64,000 nt of DNA from Virgibacillus halodenitrificans JCM 12304 (GTDB taxonomy: Bacteria; Bacillota; Bacilli; Bacillales; Amphibacillaceae): contig NZ_BAZS01000016.1 of assembly GCF_001310895.1 (NCBI RefSeq), forward strand, positions 1 to 64,000, read 5' to 3'. The position numbers and the translations under genes are program-made. Below, piece after piece: positions 27,905 to 36,995 of this stretch. Under the pieces are notes generated by a model, which saw only the letters and a program-made list of their open reading frames with translations, was not told where the DNA came from and made no database searches. How positions within the stretch are numbered: position 1 is the first letter of the stretch; every line of letters starts with the position of its first letter.

Positions 27905-28394
27905 TGTTCAGACTATAGTAAAAGTTGGTATTGCAGATTTAAATGTAATTAAAGCACCTGAACTAATTCGAACAGCAGGCCTTGGATCTTGCGTAGGTGT
28001 CGTATTGTACGATCAGACAAATCAAATAGCTGGTTTATCTCACATCCTTTTGCCTGATTCCAGCTTAGCAAAACAAGAAAATATTAATAAATATAAATAT
28101 GCAGATACAGCAATACCTCTATTGCTTGAACAGATGGTCGGGATAGGTGCAAGGAAATCCTTGATTAAAGCTAAGATTGCAGGAGGAGCGCAAATGTTTC
28201 AGTTCTCTTCTAACTCGGACATTATGCGTATAGGTCCCAGAAATAGTGATGCTGTATTAGAAATTTTAAAAAAACTGAAGGTTCCGGTAATCGCTGCTGA
28301 TATTGGAGGAAGTTCAGGTAGGACGATTGAGTTTGATCCAAGAACGAGTATGTTAAAAATCCGCAAAGTAAATAAAGAGGAAATATACATTTAA
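27897..28394 (+). CDS. cheD: Chemoreceptor glutamine deamidase CheD
   Basis: A 165-residue deamidase that modifies receptor glutamines and binds CheC. The papain-like triad is visible: Cys32 in GLGSCVGV, His49 in GLSHILLP and Thr26. AKIAGGAQMF is also typical. It overlaps the end of cheC. Unlike B. subtilis, where sigD follows closely, there is a 114-base gap with a hairpin before sigD. Confidence 0.95.
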   Translation: MNDVQTIVKVGIADLNVIKAPELIRTAGLGSCVGVVLYDQTNQIAGLSHILLPDSSLAKQENINKYKYADTAIPLLLEQMVGIGARKSLIKAKIAGGAQMFQFSSNSDIMRIGPRNSDAVLEILKKLKVPVIAADIGGSSGRTIEFDPRTSMLKIRKVNKEEIYI

Positions 28395-28427
28395 ACTCTT
28401 TTGAATAGACTGCAAGCAGAAAAGAGT
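28395..28427 (+). other. Inverted repeat in the cheD-sigD gap
   Basis: ACTCTTTT and AAAAGAGT form an 8-bp stem around a 17-base loop, directly after the cheD stop codon. No T-run follows, so it may be an RNA-processing or stability element rather than a terminator. Confidence 0.4.
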
Positions 28428-28508
28428 ATTGGAAAATAGATTTATTAAATGTAATTTAAAGATACTTAGCTTTCCTTATTTAAATATAAGCTGAAGGGGG
28501 AGCCAAAA

Positions 28509-29285
28509 ATGACAGAACATAATTTAACTCATGAACAACAACTGTGGAACGATTGGTATAAACGTAAATCAAATGAGAGCGCAAATGAATTAATTCAACA
28601 TTATACGTATCTTATCAGCTTTCATGTTGAACGAATCTCAAGTCATTTGCCAAGCAATGTAAGTAAGGATGATATTAAGAGCTTTGCAACATTTGGATTG
28701 TACGATGCTTTAAATAAGTTTGAACCAGACAGAGATTTAAAATTTGATACGTATGCCTCTTTTCGAATAAGAGGTTCTATTATGGATGGATTGAGAAAAG
28801 AAGATTGGTTACCAAGATCTTTAAGGGAAAAAACGAAGAAGATTGAACAGGTCGCCCAGGAACTGGAACAATCACTATATCGCAAACCGACCACAGAAGA
28901 AATTGCAAATAAAATCGGATTCACTGTTAAAGAGGTTGAAAATGTTTTAAGAGATTCTTTATTTTCTAATTTTCTATCGATGGACGAAAATCCAAAAGAT
29001 ATGGAAAATGATAAGGACAGAAATGGTTATTCGCTTCCGGATGATACAACAATTACTCCTGAAAACAGCTTGCTTTTTAAAGAATTGAAGGAAGAGCTTG
29101 CAAATGGGATGAAGACACTTAATGAAAATGAACAAATGGTTATAAGTTTGTTTTACAATGATGAGCTAACATTAACTGAAATTGGTCAAGTGCTAGGGTT
29201 AACAACTTCTAGGATTTCCCAAATACACAAAAGGTCAATCCTAAAGCTTAGAAGCACGTTAAAAAAATTGCATGAGATTAGTTAA
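28509..29285 (+). CDS. sigD: Flagellar sigma factor SigD (FliA/WhiG family)
   Basis: A 258-residue alternative sigma factor for late flagellar, chemotaxis and autolysin genes. Regions 2 (DDIKSFATFGLYDALNKFEPDRDLKFDTYASFRIRGSI, in two parts), 3 and 4 (LTLTEIGQVLGLTTSRISQIHKRSI) are all present. The ATG follows AAGGGGGAG. As the near-last gene of the long operon its expression is sensitive to upstream termination, and the window shows two candidate hairpins that could matter. Confidence 0.95.
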   Translation: MTEHNLTHEQQLWNDWYKRKSNESANELIQHYTYLISFHVERISSHLPSNVSKDDIKSFATFGLYDALNKFEPDRDLKFDTYASFRIRGSIMDGLRKEDWLPRSLREKTKKIEQVAQELEQSLYRKPTTEEIANKIGFTVKEVENVLRDSLFSNFLSMDENPKDMENDKDRNGYSLPDDTTITPENSLLFKELKEELANGMKTLNENEQMVISLFYNDELTLTEIGQVLGLTTSRISQIHKRSILKLRSTLKKLHEIS

Positions 29286-29298
29286 GTAGGAGCAATAG

Positions 29299-29989
29299 AT
29301 GGAAGACTTTTTGAAATACTAGTATCTTGCTGTTTCGAAAGATAAACTGTCAGTAAAGCAAGCAAAATATTTACAATGGCTATATAATTAAATGGATTGT
29401 TCTTGCATAGAGCTTAAGCAGAAAAACTCTCTATATAAAGTTAACAAGCATTCCTAGAAATAGGTTTTAAGGAAGACTGGAACAGAGAAGCATCTTTAGT
29501 TGTTAAGTATAATCTTCTTGCTAATGTTATTGTACCTTTGGAAAATAGTTTGGTAAGATCGATGTGAATCAACAGGATGTTGAAGTAACTGCAAAACCAA
29601 AAGAAAATGAGGTCAACAATCTTCCTTTATCTTAAAGAAATGGGTGGAGAGACGGTGAGCTGGAAATCGATAGAATTGCAGATTGCGTTACCAAGAACAA
29701 TGGAAGCTGGCAAACTTCAGGACCAATTACACAGGCAGCCCCAGCATACTCAACATCTACTTACAGAAGCTCATTTAAAAAGAGAAGTAAAAAAGCGCAA
29801 CCGTATTAATCATACTGAACAGCTTCGGAAAATAGTTGGCAATAATCATTCACAAAACCATCACCGAATCAAGATTGAAGAAAGAACCATCACCGAATCA
29901 AGATTGAAGAAAGAATAAGTAGAGATAAAGTTTTAAATACTTTGGACAAGCATCCGTACTTGGGAACCAAAGTCGATTTTAAGGGATAG
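29299..29989 (+). pseudogene. Decayed gene between sigD and the SwrB-like gene
   Basis: An ATG with a good ribosome binding site (GTAGGAG) opens a frame that stops after MEDFLKY, but the next bases continue in frame as YLAVSKDKLSVKQAKY. Further protein-like pieces in different frames include QAFLEIGFKEDWNREASLVVKYN, GKIDVNQQDVEVTAKPKENEV and SRDKVLNTLDKHPYLGTKVDF, ending 11 bases before the next gene. Many relatives carry a FapA (DUF342) gene here, and the first piece is compatible with a FapA N terminus, but 690 bases is far too short for it. So this is a remnant of uncertain identity. Confidence 0.35.
29856..29913. repeat. Perfect 29-bp tandem duplication
   Basis: Two copies of a 29-base unit starting AACCATCACCGAATCAAG lie head to tail at 29856-29884 and 29885-29913 without mismatch. 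Because 29 is not a multiple of three it shifts frame, consistent with a recent slip in already decaying sequence. Confidence 0.85.
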
Positions 29990-29999
29990 AAGGGATTAT

Positions 30000-30440
30000 A
30001 TGTTTTCATTTTTATTTTTTATTAGTTTTCTATTACATATATTAACGCTTATAATAATTTTTCAACTTATCAAGAAGATAAACACACTCCAACAAGTACA
30101 ATCCCCCTCTGAGATAATGGACTTATTTGATACATATCTGGAAGAAATTAAAGCAGAAAATGAGTATTTACAAAAAACATTGAACAATAATCCAGAAGAT
30201 AATAAGCAAAATAACTCAGCTGAAAAGGTAATTAATCCTCCACATTCAGTCGAAACGGAACAACCATTCAACGTTTCGGATCAGGAAATACCGAAGGATG
30301 AAATGGAGGCTTCTTTACAAGCACGAATTCTTCATTTATATCAAAATGGCTATGCAGCAGAAGAAATAGCAAAACAATTGGACTGTGGTAAGACAGAAGC
30401 AGCATTAGTTATAAAATTACATACAAAAAGTTATAAGTAA
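30000..30440 (+). CDS. swrB: SwrB/YlxL-like protein
   Basis: A 146-residue protein with an N-terminal membrane anchor (FLFFISFLLHILTLIIIFQLI), a coiled-coil linker, a low-complexity acidic middle, and a C-terminal helix-turn-helix-like segment (ILHLYQNGYAAEEIAKQLDCGKTEAALVI). This layout and the place before rpsB match B. subtilis SwrB (YlxL), which promotes flagellar basal-body maturation and sigma-D activity. Sequence conservation in the family is low outside the C terminus. The ATG follows AGAAGGGA. Confidence 0.8.
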   Translation: MFSFLFFISFLLHILTLIIIFQLIKKINTLQQVQSPSEIMDLFDTYLEEIKAENEYLQKTLNNNPEDNKQNNSAEKVINPPHSVETEQPFNVSDQEIPKDEMEASLQARILHLYQNGYAAEEIAKQLDCGKTEAALVIKLHTKSYK

Positions 30441-30443
30441 CTC

Positions 30444-30472
30444 TTGATTATCATACAACAATATGATATATT
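30444..30472 (+). promoter_or_regulatory. rpsB promoter
   Basis: TTGATT (30444-30449), a 17-base spacer and TATATT (30467-30472), with TG two bases before the -10 box (extended -10). It lies just after swrB and would give an rpsB leader of roughly 145 bases. Confidence 0.7.
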
Positions 30473-30478
30473 AACTTT

Positions 30479-30624
30479 TGGTGTAAATACTATGTTTATG
30501 TAGAATAAGCATGTACTAAAAACACACGTTTAGTAATTTGTATATATGGTGCCGGCTTTTAAAAGAAGGTATTTATACAAAAATGATCTAAACGGAGGAA
30601 AAAAACCATTAGGAGGAAATTATT
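30479..30624 (+). promoter_or_regulatory. rpsB 5' leader
   Basis: About 145 untranslated bases precede rpsB. They include a 7-bp hairpin (TACTAAA at 30514 with TTTAGTA at 30529) and two closely spaced ribosome-binding-like sites (GGAGGAA at 30596 and AGGAGG at 30612). S2 autoregulation through its leader is known in other bacteria; here it is only a possibility. Confidence 0.35.
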
Positions 30625-31380
30625 ATGTCAGCAATTTCAATGAAACAGCTATTAGAAGCTGGTGTACATTTTGGACATCAGACTCGTCGCTGGAACCCGA
30701 AGATGAAGAAATATATCTTCACAGAACGTAACGGTATTTATATTATTGATTTACAAAAAACCGTTAAAAAGGTAGACGAGGCTTACAACTATGTAAAGGA
30801 TATCGCTGCAAATGGCGGTACTGTTCTGTTTGTTGGTACAAAGAAACAGGCTCAGGACTCTGTACGTGATGAAGCTACTCGTTCTGGTATGTATTATGTG
30901 AATCAACGTTGGTTAGGTGGTACACTTACTAACTTCCAAACAATCCGCAAGCGTATCCAACGTTTAAAAGATATTGAACGTATGGAAGAAGACGGTACTT
31001 TTGAAGTATTACCTAAAAAAGAAGTAGTTAACTTATTAAAAGAAAAAGATCGTTTGGTTAAGTTCTTGGGTGGTATTAAAGAAATGAACAAGCTTCCTGA
31101 CGCATTGTTCGTAATCGACCCACGTAAAGAGCGTATCGCGATCGCTGAGGCACATAAATTAAATATTCCTATTATTGGAATCGTAGATACTAATTGTGAT
31201 CCAGATGAAATTGATTATGTTATTCCAGCGAATGATGACGCTATTCGCGCAGTAAAACTTTTGACTTCAAAAATGGCAGATGCTATTTTAGAAGTGAAAC
31301 AAGGTGAAGAGACAGAAGAAGTTCAGGCAGAAGAACCTGTTGCTGTTGCTGAATCTGATTCTGATTCAAATCAAGAGTAA
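30625..31380 (+). CDS. rpsB: 30S ribosomal protein S2
   Basis: A 251-residue ribosomal protein. [28 protein letters not shown] at the N terminus and [36 protein letters not shown] are family hallmarks. The acidic C-terminal tail (about residues 233-251) is common in Bacillaceae. The ATG follows TAGGAGG. Gene order rpsB-tsf-pyrH-frr is nearly universal. A terminator lies between it and tsf. Confidence 0.98.
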   Translation: MSAISMKQLLEAGVHFGHQTRRWNPKMKKYIFTERNGIYIIDLQKTVKKVDEAYNYVKDIAANGGTVLFVGTKKQAQDSVRDEATRSGMYYVNQRWLGGTLTNFQTIRKRIQRLKDIERMEEDGTFEVLPKKEVVNLLKEKDRLVKFLGGIKEMNKLPDALFVIDPRKERIAIAEAHKLNIPIIGIVDTNCDPDEIDYVIPANDDAIRAVKLLTSKMADAILEVKQGEETEEVQAEEPVAVAESDSDSNQE

Positions 31381-31396
31381 TTATTAAAAGGTGGAG

Positions 31397-31433
31397 GGTG
31401 ATAAGAGGATAAGAGCCTTTTATCACCTTTTTT
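31397..31433 (+). terminator. rpsB-tsf intergenic terminator
   Basis: GGTGATAAGAGG pairs with CCTTTTATCACC (12 bp, one G-U) around a 7-base loop, then six T. It probably lowers tsf transcription relative to rpsB rather than separating them fully. Confidence 0.8.
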
Positions 31434-31481
31434 ACGAAGATTTTCTCTTAAAATAAGAATTATACACAAGGAGGATATATT

Positions 31482-32366
31482 ATGGCTATTACTGCTAAAA
31501 TGGTAAAAGAATTACGTGAAAAAACTGGTGCTGGGATGATGGATTGTAAGAAAGCTTTACAGGAAACAGATGGTAATCTAGATAAAGCTGTTGATTACTT
31601 GCGGGAAAAAGGAATTGCGAAAGCGGCTAAAAAGGCTGACCGTATTGCGGCTGAAGGCTCTACTTATATTGCTGTAGAAGGTAATAGTGCGGTATTATTA
31701 GAAGTGAATTGTGAAACTGATTTTGTAACTAAAAATGATCAATTTAAACAATTACTTTCTGAATTAGGTAGTCACATTGTAAAGCATCAACCCGAAACAG
31801 TTGAAGAAGCTCTACAACAAAAACTTCATGGTGAAGGAGATACAGTGGAAACATACATCAATTCAGCTGTAGCTAAAATTGGTGAAAAAATTTCATTGCG
31901 TCGTTTCACTGTTGTAAATAAAACTGATAATGATGTATTTGGGGAATACCTACACATGGGAGGCCGTATTGGGGTTCTAACATTGTTAGAAGGCTCCAAT
32001 GATGAGCAGGTAGCTAAAGATGTGGCAATGCATGTAGCTGCTGTAAACCCTCGTTATGTATCTCGTGATGCTGTTTCTGAAGAAGAAGTAAATCATGAAA
32101 GAGAAGTATTAAAGACTCAAGCATTAAATGAAGGAAAACCAGAGAAAATTGTTGAGAAGATGGTAGAAGGTCGTCTTGGTAAATACTTTGAGGAAATTTG
32201 CTTGCTTGAACAGAGCTTTGTTAAAGATCCAGATCAAAAGGTTAAGAAGTATGTAGCTGATAAAGGGGCTGCTGTTAAAACATTTATTCGTTATGAAGTC
32301 GGAGAAGGCATGGAAAAACGTGAAGAAAACTTCGCCGATGAAGTAATGAGTCAAATTAAAAAATAA
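31482..32366 (+). CDS. tsf: Elongation factor Ts
   Basis: A 294-residue guanine-nucleotide exchange factor for EF-Tu. The N-terminal UBA-like domain has [19 protein letters not shown] (about residues 9-27). The core has [16 protein letters not shown] (about residues 70-85) with the TDFV motif that disrupts EF-Tu magnesium binding. Length and start (ATG after AAGGAGGA) are normal. Confidence 0.98.
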   Translation: MAITAKMVKELREKTGAGMMDCKKALQETDGNLDKAVDYLREKGIAKAAKKADRIAAEGSTYIAVEGNSAVLLEVNCETDFVTKNDQFKQLLSELGSHIVKHQPETVEEALQQKLHGEGDTVETYINSAVAKIGEKISLRRFTVVNKTDNDVFGEYLHMGGRIGVLTLLEGSNDEQVAKDVAMHVAAVNPRYVSRDAVSEEEVNHEREVLKTQALNEGKPEKIVEKMVEGRLGKYFEEICLLEQSFVKDPDQKVKKYVADKGAAVKTFIRYEVGEGMEKREENFADEVMSQIKK

Positions 32367-32379
32367 TAGTATGAGGTGA

Positions 32380-32408
32380 AATAGGGAGCACATGTTGTTC
32401 CCTATTTC
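32380..32408 (+). terminator. tsf terminator-like hairpin
   Basis: AAATAGGGA and TCCCTATTT form a 9-bp stem around an 11-base loop shortly after the tsf stop, followed by a short pyrimidine run. Moderate strength is expected. Confidence 0.6.
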
Positions 32409-32498
32409 TCCACATGTATGTATAAGGGTTACTATTGCTTTTTTCCTGTACAAAGATATACTTCAATAAAGAGCCCAAAAAATACCATTAAAAATTAA

Positions 32499-33241
<743 letters not shown>

Positions 33242-33242
<1 letters not shown>

Positions 33243-33790
33243 TGGTGGATACAATTATGAACCAAACAAAAGATAAAATGAAACAAGCTGTACAGGCTTT
33301 TTCTAAAAACTTGGCAACAGTCCGTGCCGGAAGAGCAAACCCGAGTTTATTGGATAGTGTTTATGTAGATTACTATGGTGCGTCCACACCATTGAATCAA
33401 CTTGCCTCGGTGTCAGCTCCTGAAGCAAGACTGCTAGTCATTACGCCATATGATAAATCTGCAATCTCAGATGTTGAAAAGGCAATTCAAAAAGCTGATT
33501 TAGGGCTCTCTCCTTCCAGTGATGGGAATGTTATCCGTATTAATATACCTGCCCTAACGGAAGAGAGAAGAAGAGATTTGGTTAAGGTTGTAGGTAAATT
33601 TGCTGAAGAGTCACGAGTTCAAATTAGGAACGTGCGTCGTGATTCAAACGATCAATTGAAAAAAGATAGTGATTTACCTGAGGACGATTTACGGAGTGCC
33701 CAGGACGATGTTCAAAAACTTACCGATCAATTCATCGCAGAGGTTGATCAATTAGCTAAAGAAAAAGAAAAAGAAATTCTGGAAGTTTAA
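33242..33790 (+). CDS. frr: Ribosome recycling factor
   Basis: A 182-residue factor that with EF-G splits post-termination ribosomes. [19 protein letters not shown] (about residues 28-46) and [27 protein letters not shown] are typical. The helix after [10 protein letters not shown] appears about three residues shorter than the usual family form, an in-frame difference beside an A-rich run. The start overlaps the pyrH stop codon. RRF is followed by a terminator. Confidence 0.97.
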
Positions 33791-33818
33791 ACACAAACCA
33801 TGTAAAATAACATGTAGT

Positions 33819-33849
33819 AGCCCTCTTGTTTAAGGGGGCTTTTGTTTTT
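33819..33849 (+). terminator. frr terminator
   Basis: AGCCCTC pairs with GGGGGCT (one G-U) around an 8-base loop, followed by TTTGTTTTT. Confidence 0.75.
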
Positions 33850-33884
33850 AGAACAGAAATCGTTATAATAAATAATGGGTTTAA

Positions 33885-33893
33885 TGATATAAT
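33885..33893 (+). promoter_or_regulatory. Extended -10 promoter candidate before uppS
   Basis: TGATATAAT has a perfect -10 hexamer with the extended TG, but no good -35 lies 17 bases upstream. It follows the frr terminator and precedes uppS by about 110 bases. Confidence 0.4.
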
Positions 33894-34000
33894 GTTGATT
33901 CATCCAAATTACTATAGTTGTAATATAATTTTATTTGTTACATATTGATTATAATTATAAGAAAACATACGGGAAATCAACTGCATTCGGAGGACAAACT

Positions 34001-34762
34001 ATGTCAATGAAACTTCCTTTTTTTAAAAATAAACAAGAAGAAACTTCTGCACATACTGATTTGGAAAATATTCCAAATCATGTTGCTATCATTATGGACG
34101 GAAATGGCAGATGGGCAAAAAAACGTGCATTACCTCGCATAGCAGGTCACAAAGAAGGCGTCAATTCTGTTATTAAAATAGTTCGTGAGGCTTGTAAATT
34201 TAATGTCAAGATCCTCACTTTGTATGCTTTTTCAACGGAGAACTGGAAAAGACCTAAACCGGAAGTGGAATTCCTTATGAAACTTCCAAAGGAATTCTTA
34301 CATATTTACTTACCGGAATTAATGGAAAAAAACGTCCGAATTGAGACAATTGGCGATTTTGACGCATTACCTGAACATACGAAAGAAGCAGTTCAGTACG
34401 CAAAAAATAAAACTGCTGATAATAATGGATTAATATTAAATTTTGCTTTAAACTATGGTAGTAGATATGAAATAATGCAGGCAATTAAACAAATTTTGTC
34501 AGATGTTGATACGAATAAAATTAATGTCGATAAATTAGATGAAAGTAGTTTTTCCAATTATTTATATACAAAGGATTTTTGCGATCCGGACTTGTTAATC
34601 CGCACTAGTGGTGAACAACGTTTAAGTAATTTCTTGTTGTGGCAATTGGCTTATACGGAATTTTGGTTTACCGATGTCCTATGGCCTGATTTTAATGAGG
34701 AAATTTTTCAACAGGCGCTCCGGGATTATCAGCAACGCAAGAGACGTTATGGAGGTTTATAG
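34001..34762 (+). CDS. uppS: Isoprenyl (undecaprenyl) diphosphate synthase
   Basis: A 253-residue cis-prenyltransferase that makes undecaprenyl diphosphate for cell-wall synthesis. IIMDGNGRWAKKR (catalytic Asp33), GHKEGVNSV, TLYAFSTENWKRP and LLIRTSGEQRLSNFLLWQ are family motifs. The ATG at 34001 has CGGAGGA; a longer in-frame start at 33935 has no such site. It is followed at once by cdsA. Confidence 0.97.
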   Translation: MSMKLPFFKNKQEETSAHTDLENIPNHVAIIMDGNGRWAKKRALPRIAGHKEGVNSVIKIVREACKFNVKILTLYAFSTENWKRPKPEVEFLMKLPKEFLHIYLPELMEKNVRIETIGDFDALPEHTKEAVQYAKNKTADNNGLILNFALNYGSRYEIMQAIKQILSDVDTNKINVDKLDESSFSNYLYTKDFCDPDLLIRTSGEQRLSNFLLWQLAYTEFWFTDVLWPDFNEEIFQQALRDYQQRKRRYGGL

Positions 34763-34773
34763 GTGATGGATAT

Positions 34774-35568
34774 ATGAAACAACGAATTATTACCGCTGTT
34801 CTCGCATTATTTATCTTTTTGCCATTCGTATTAATTGGTGATCTACCTTTTACTATTTTGATCTATATCATGGCAACGATTGGTTTATTTGAATTAATGA
34901 GAATGCGGAAAATTGCAAAATATTCATTAGCCTCTATCTTAGGAATCGCATTATTATGGCTTGTTTTAATGCCAGTAGAAGCTGATATGCTTTTTGGAAG
35001 ATTCTTGAAATCAGAGGTTATTATGCTTGCTGTAATGTTTTTATTAGCATATACAGTATTAGTTAAGAATAAGTTTAATTTTGACCATGCTGGCTTTATC
35101 CTACTTTCGACCATTTATGTTGGTATGGGTTTCTTTTTTCTGATTGAAACAAGGAATAGTGAAGTAAATGGTTTGACTATGATCCTTTATGTATTTCTAA
35201 TTATCTGGGCAACAGATACAGGAGCCTATTTTTTTGGTAAAGCTTTTGGTAAAAGAAAGCTGTGGCCTGAGATCAGCCCTAATAAAACAGTTGAAGGAGC
35301 TGTAGGTGGTATACTATTAGCATGTTTGGTAGGTGTCATTTTTCAGTTGCTATCACCAATTGCAACCTCTGTACTAGCAATTATAGGTGTAACCGTATTG
35401 GCTTCTGTATTTGGACAAGTTGGAGATCTGGTTGAATCTGCTTTTAAGCGATATTATGGAGTAAAAGATTCTGGTAATCTTTTACCAGGGCATGGAGGAA
35501 TATTGGATCGATTTGACAGTATGCTTTTTGTTTTACCAATATTACACTTTATCGGTTTTATTCACTAA
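34774..35568 (+). CDS. cdsA: Phosphatidate cytidylyltransferase CdsA
   Basis: A 264-residue membrane enzyme forming CDP-diacylglycerol from phosphatidate and CTP. About eight hydrophobic helices are seen. The C-terminal CDP-DAG signature is complete: SAFKRYYGVKDSGNLLPGHG followed by GILDRFDS. In B. subtilis dxr follows, but here rseP follows after about 50 bases. Confidence 0.97.
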   Translation: MKQRIITAVLALFIFLPFVLIGDLPFTILIYIMATIGLFELMRMRKIAKYSLASILGIALLWLVLMPVEADMLFGRFLKSEVIMLAVMFLLAYTVLVKNKFNFDHAGFILLSTIYVGMGFFFLIETRNSEVNGLTMILYVFLIIWATDTGAYFFGKAFGKRKLWPEISPNKTVEGAVGGILLACLVGVIFQLLSPIATSVLAIIGVTVLASVFGQVGDLVESAFKRYYGVKDSGNLLPGHGGILDRFDSMLFVLPILHFIGFIH

Positions 35569-35619
35569 AAAAGAAATCTCCAATCCAATTCAATTTATGA
35601 ATAAAGGAAGGTGCTTTAT

Positions 35620-36885
35620 TTGAATACAGTTATAGCTTTTATCTTCATGTTTGGACTTTTGGTTTTCATCCATGAATGGGGACATCTCATTTTCGCTAAA
35701 AGAGCTGGAATGCTGGCAAGGGAATTTGCGATAGGCTTTGGACCCAAAATATTTGCCTTCACAAGAAATGAAACAGTCTATACCATTCGATTATTACCGA
35801 TTGGTGGGTACGTTAGAGTAGCGGGAGAAGACCCGGAAATTGTGGAATTAAAACCAGGGCACCATATTGGACTGGAATTCAATCAAGAAGGAAAAGTAAA
35901 TAAAATAATCGTCAATAATAAGTCAAAACACCCTAATGCAAGAGTTATCGAAGTAGAGCATGCTGATTTGGATCACGCACTTCGCATTGATGGCTATGAA
36001 ATTGATGAAGATGACCAAAAGCTAAGCTTTGAAGTGGATACAAAAGCAATGTTTATCATGGATGAAAAAGCAACTCAAATAGCGCCGTATGACCGACAGT
36101 TTGCATCTAAAAGTGTAGGTAAGAGAGCAATGCAGCTTTTTGCAGGACCGATGATGAATTTTATTCTTGCTCTTTTTATATTTTTTATCTTAGGAATTAT
36201 CCAGGGTGCTCCAGTAGATGAAGCCAGAGTAAATAAAATTCAGCCGGATAGCCCAGCTGCAGAAGCAGGACTACAAGATAATGATGAAATTATAAAGATA
36301 GAAAATAATTCTATTTCTACTTGGGAAGAGTTCACCACTATTGTTCGAAAAAACCCAGGTCAAGAACTTGAGATGATTGTTAAACGAGACGGAGAACAAA
36401 TTCCAGTAACGGTTGTACCTGATGAAGTTAAATTAGAAGGTCAAGAACAGTCTATTGGGCAAATTGGTGTATACCAAGCATTTGAAAAATCTTTTATTGG
36501 TACGATAAAATACGGTTTTGAACAGACATACGATACAACCAAATTAATTTTAACTAATTTATTTATGTTAATCAGTGGCCAACTGTCCATTGAAATGCTT
36601 TCTGGTCCTGTAGGAATTTATGACGTTACAGATCAAGTTGTTCAAACAGGTTTTACTAATTTCCTTATGTGGACTGCAATGCTGAGTATAAATCTTGGGA
36701 TTGTAAATTTGGTTCCATTACCAGCTCTCGATGGGGGACGTTTGCTATTTGTTGGTATAGAAGCAATACGTGGCAAACCGATTTCACCGGAAAAAGAAGG
36801 CCTATTCCACTTTGTTGGGTTTGCCTTTCTTATGTTATTAATGATCATAGTAACATGGAATGATATCCAGAGATTATTTTTATAA
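35620..36885 (+). CDS. rseP: Site-2 zinc metalloprotease RseP/RasP
   Basis: A 421-residue intramembrane protease that cleaves anti-sigma factors and remnant signal peptides. The zinc motif HEWGH (His18, Glu19, His22) lies in the first membrane helix. A PDZ domain (VNKIQPDSPAAEAGLQDNDEI) is followed by the NLVPLPALDGGR motif with the third ligand. The TTG at 35620 is chosen because GGAAGG lies about 9 bases upstream; an in-frame GTG at 35611 abuts that site. proS, usually next, is missing. Confidence 0.95.
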   Translation: MNTVIAFIFMFGLLVFIHEWGHLIFAKRAGMLAREFAIGFGPKIFAFTRNETVYTIRLLPIGGYVRVAGEDPEIVELKPGHHIGLEFNQEGKVNKIIVNNKSKHPNARVIEVEHADLDHALRIDGYEIDEDDQKLSFEVDTKAMFIMDEKATQIAPYDRQFASKSVGKRAMQLFAGPMMNFILALFIFFILGIIQGAPVDEARVNKIQPDSPAAEAGLQDNDEIIKIENNSISTWEEFTTIVRKNPGQELEMIVKRDGEQIPVTVVPDEVKLEGQEQSIGQIGVYQAFEKSFIGTIKYGFEQTYDTTKLILTNLFMLISGQLSIEMLSGPVGIYDVTDQVVQTGFTNFLMWTAMLSINLGIVNLVPLPALDGGRLLFVGIEAIRGKPISPEKEGLFHFVGFAFLMLLMIIVTWNDIQRLFL

Positions 36886-36924
36886 ATAATTAGAACGGCT
36901 AGCTTTATATAAGTACAATTAATA

Positions 36925-36961
36925 GGAGAATCTTTGTTGCATTAAATAACAGAGATTCTCC
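36925..36961 (+). other. Long imperfect hairpin between rseP and polC
   Basis: GGAGAATCTTTGTT pairs with AACAGAGATTCTCC (14 bp with one G-U) around a short loop. No T-run follows, so it is not a classic terminator. It occupies the site where proS usually lies. Confidence 0.6.
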
Positions 36962-36995
36962 ATAAAACGTTTATAGGGTATGAGGAGGACTACAA

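Noticed and set aside
29607-29918. 103-residue open frame in the sigD-swrB gap
   Set aside because: Gln/His/Arg-rich composition, poor ribosome binding site and it ends inside the tandem duplication; looks like an out-of-frame reading of decayed sequence.
30546-30731. 61-residue frame overlapping the rpsB start
   Set aside because: Overlaps rpsB in another frame and lacks any conserved feature; it merely contains the rpsB ribosome binding region.
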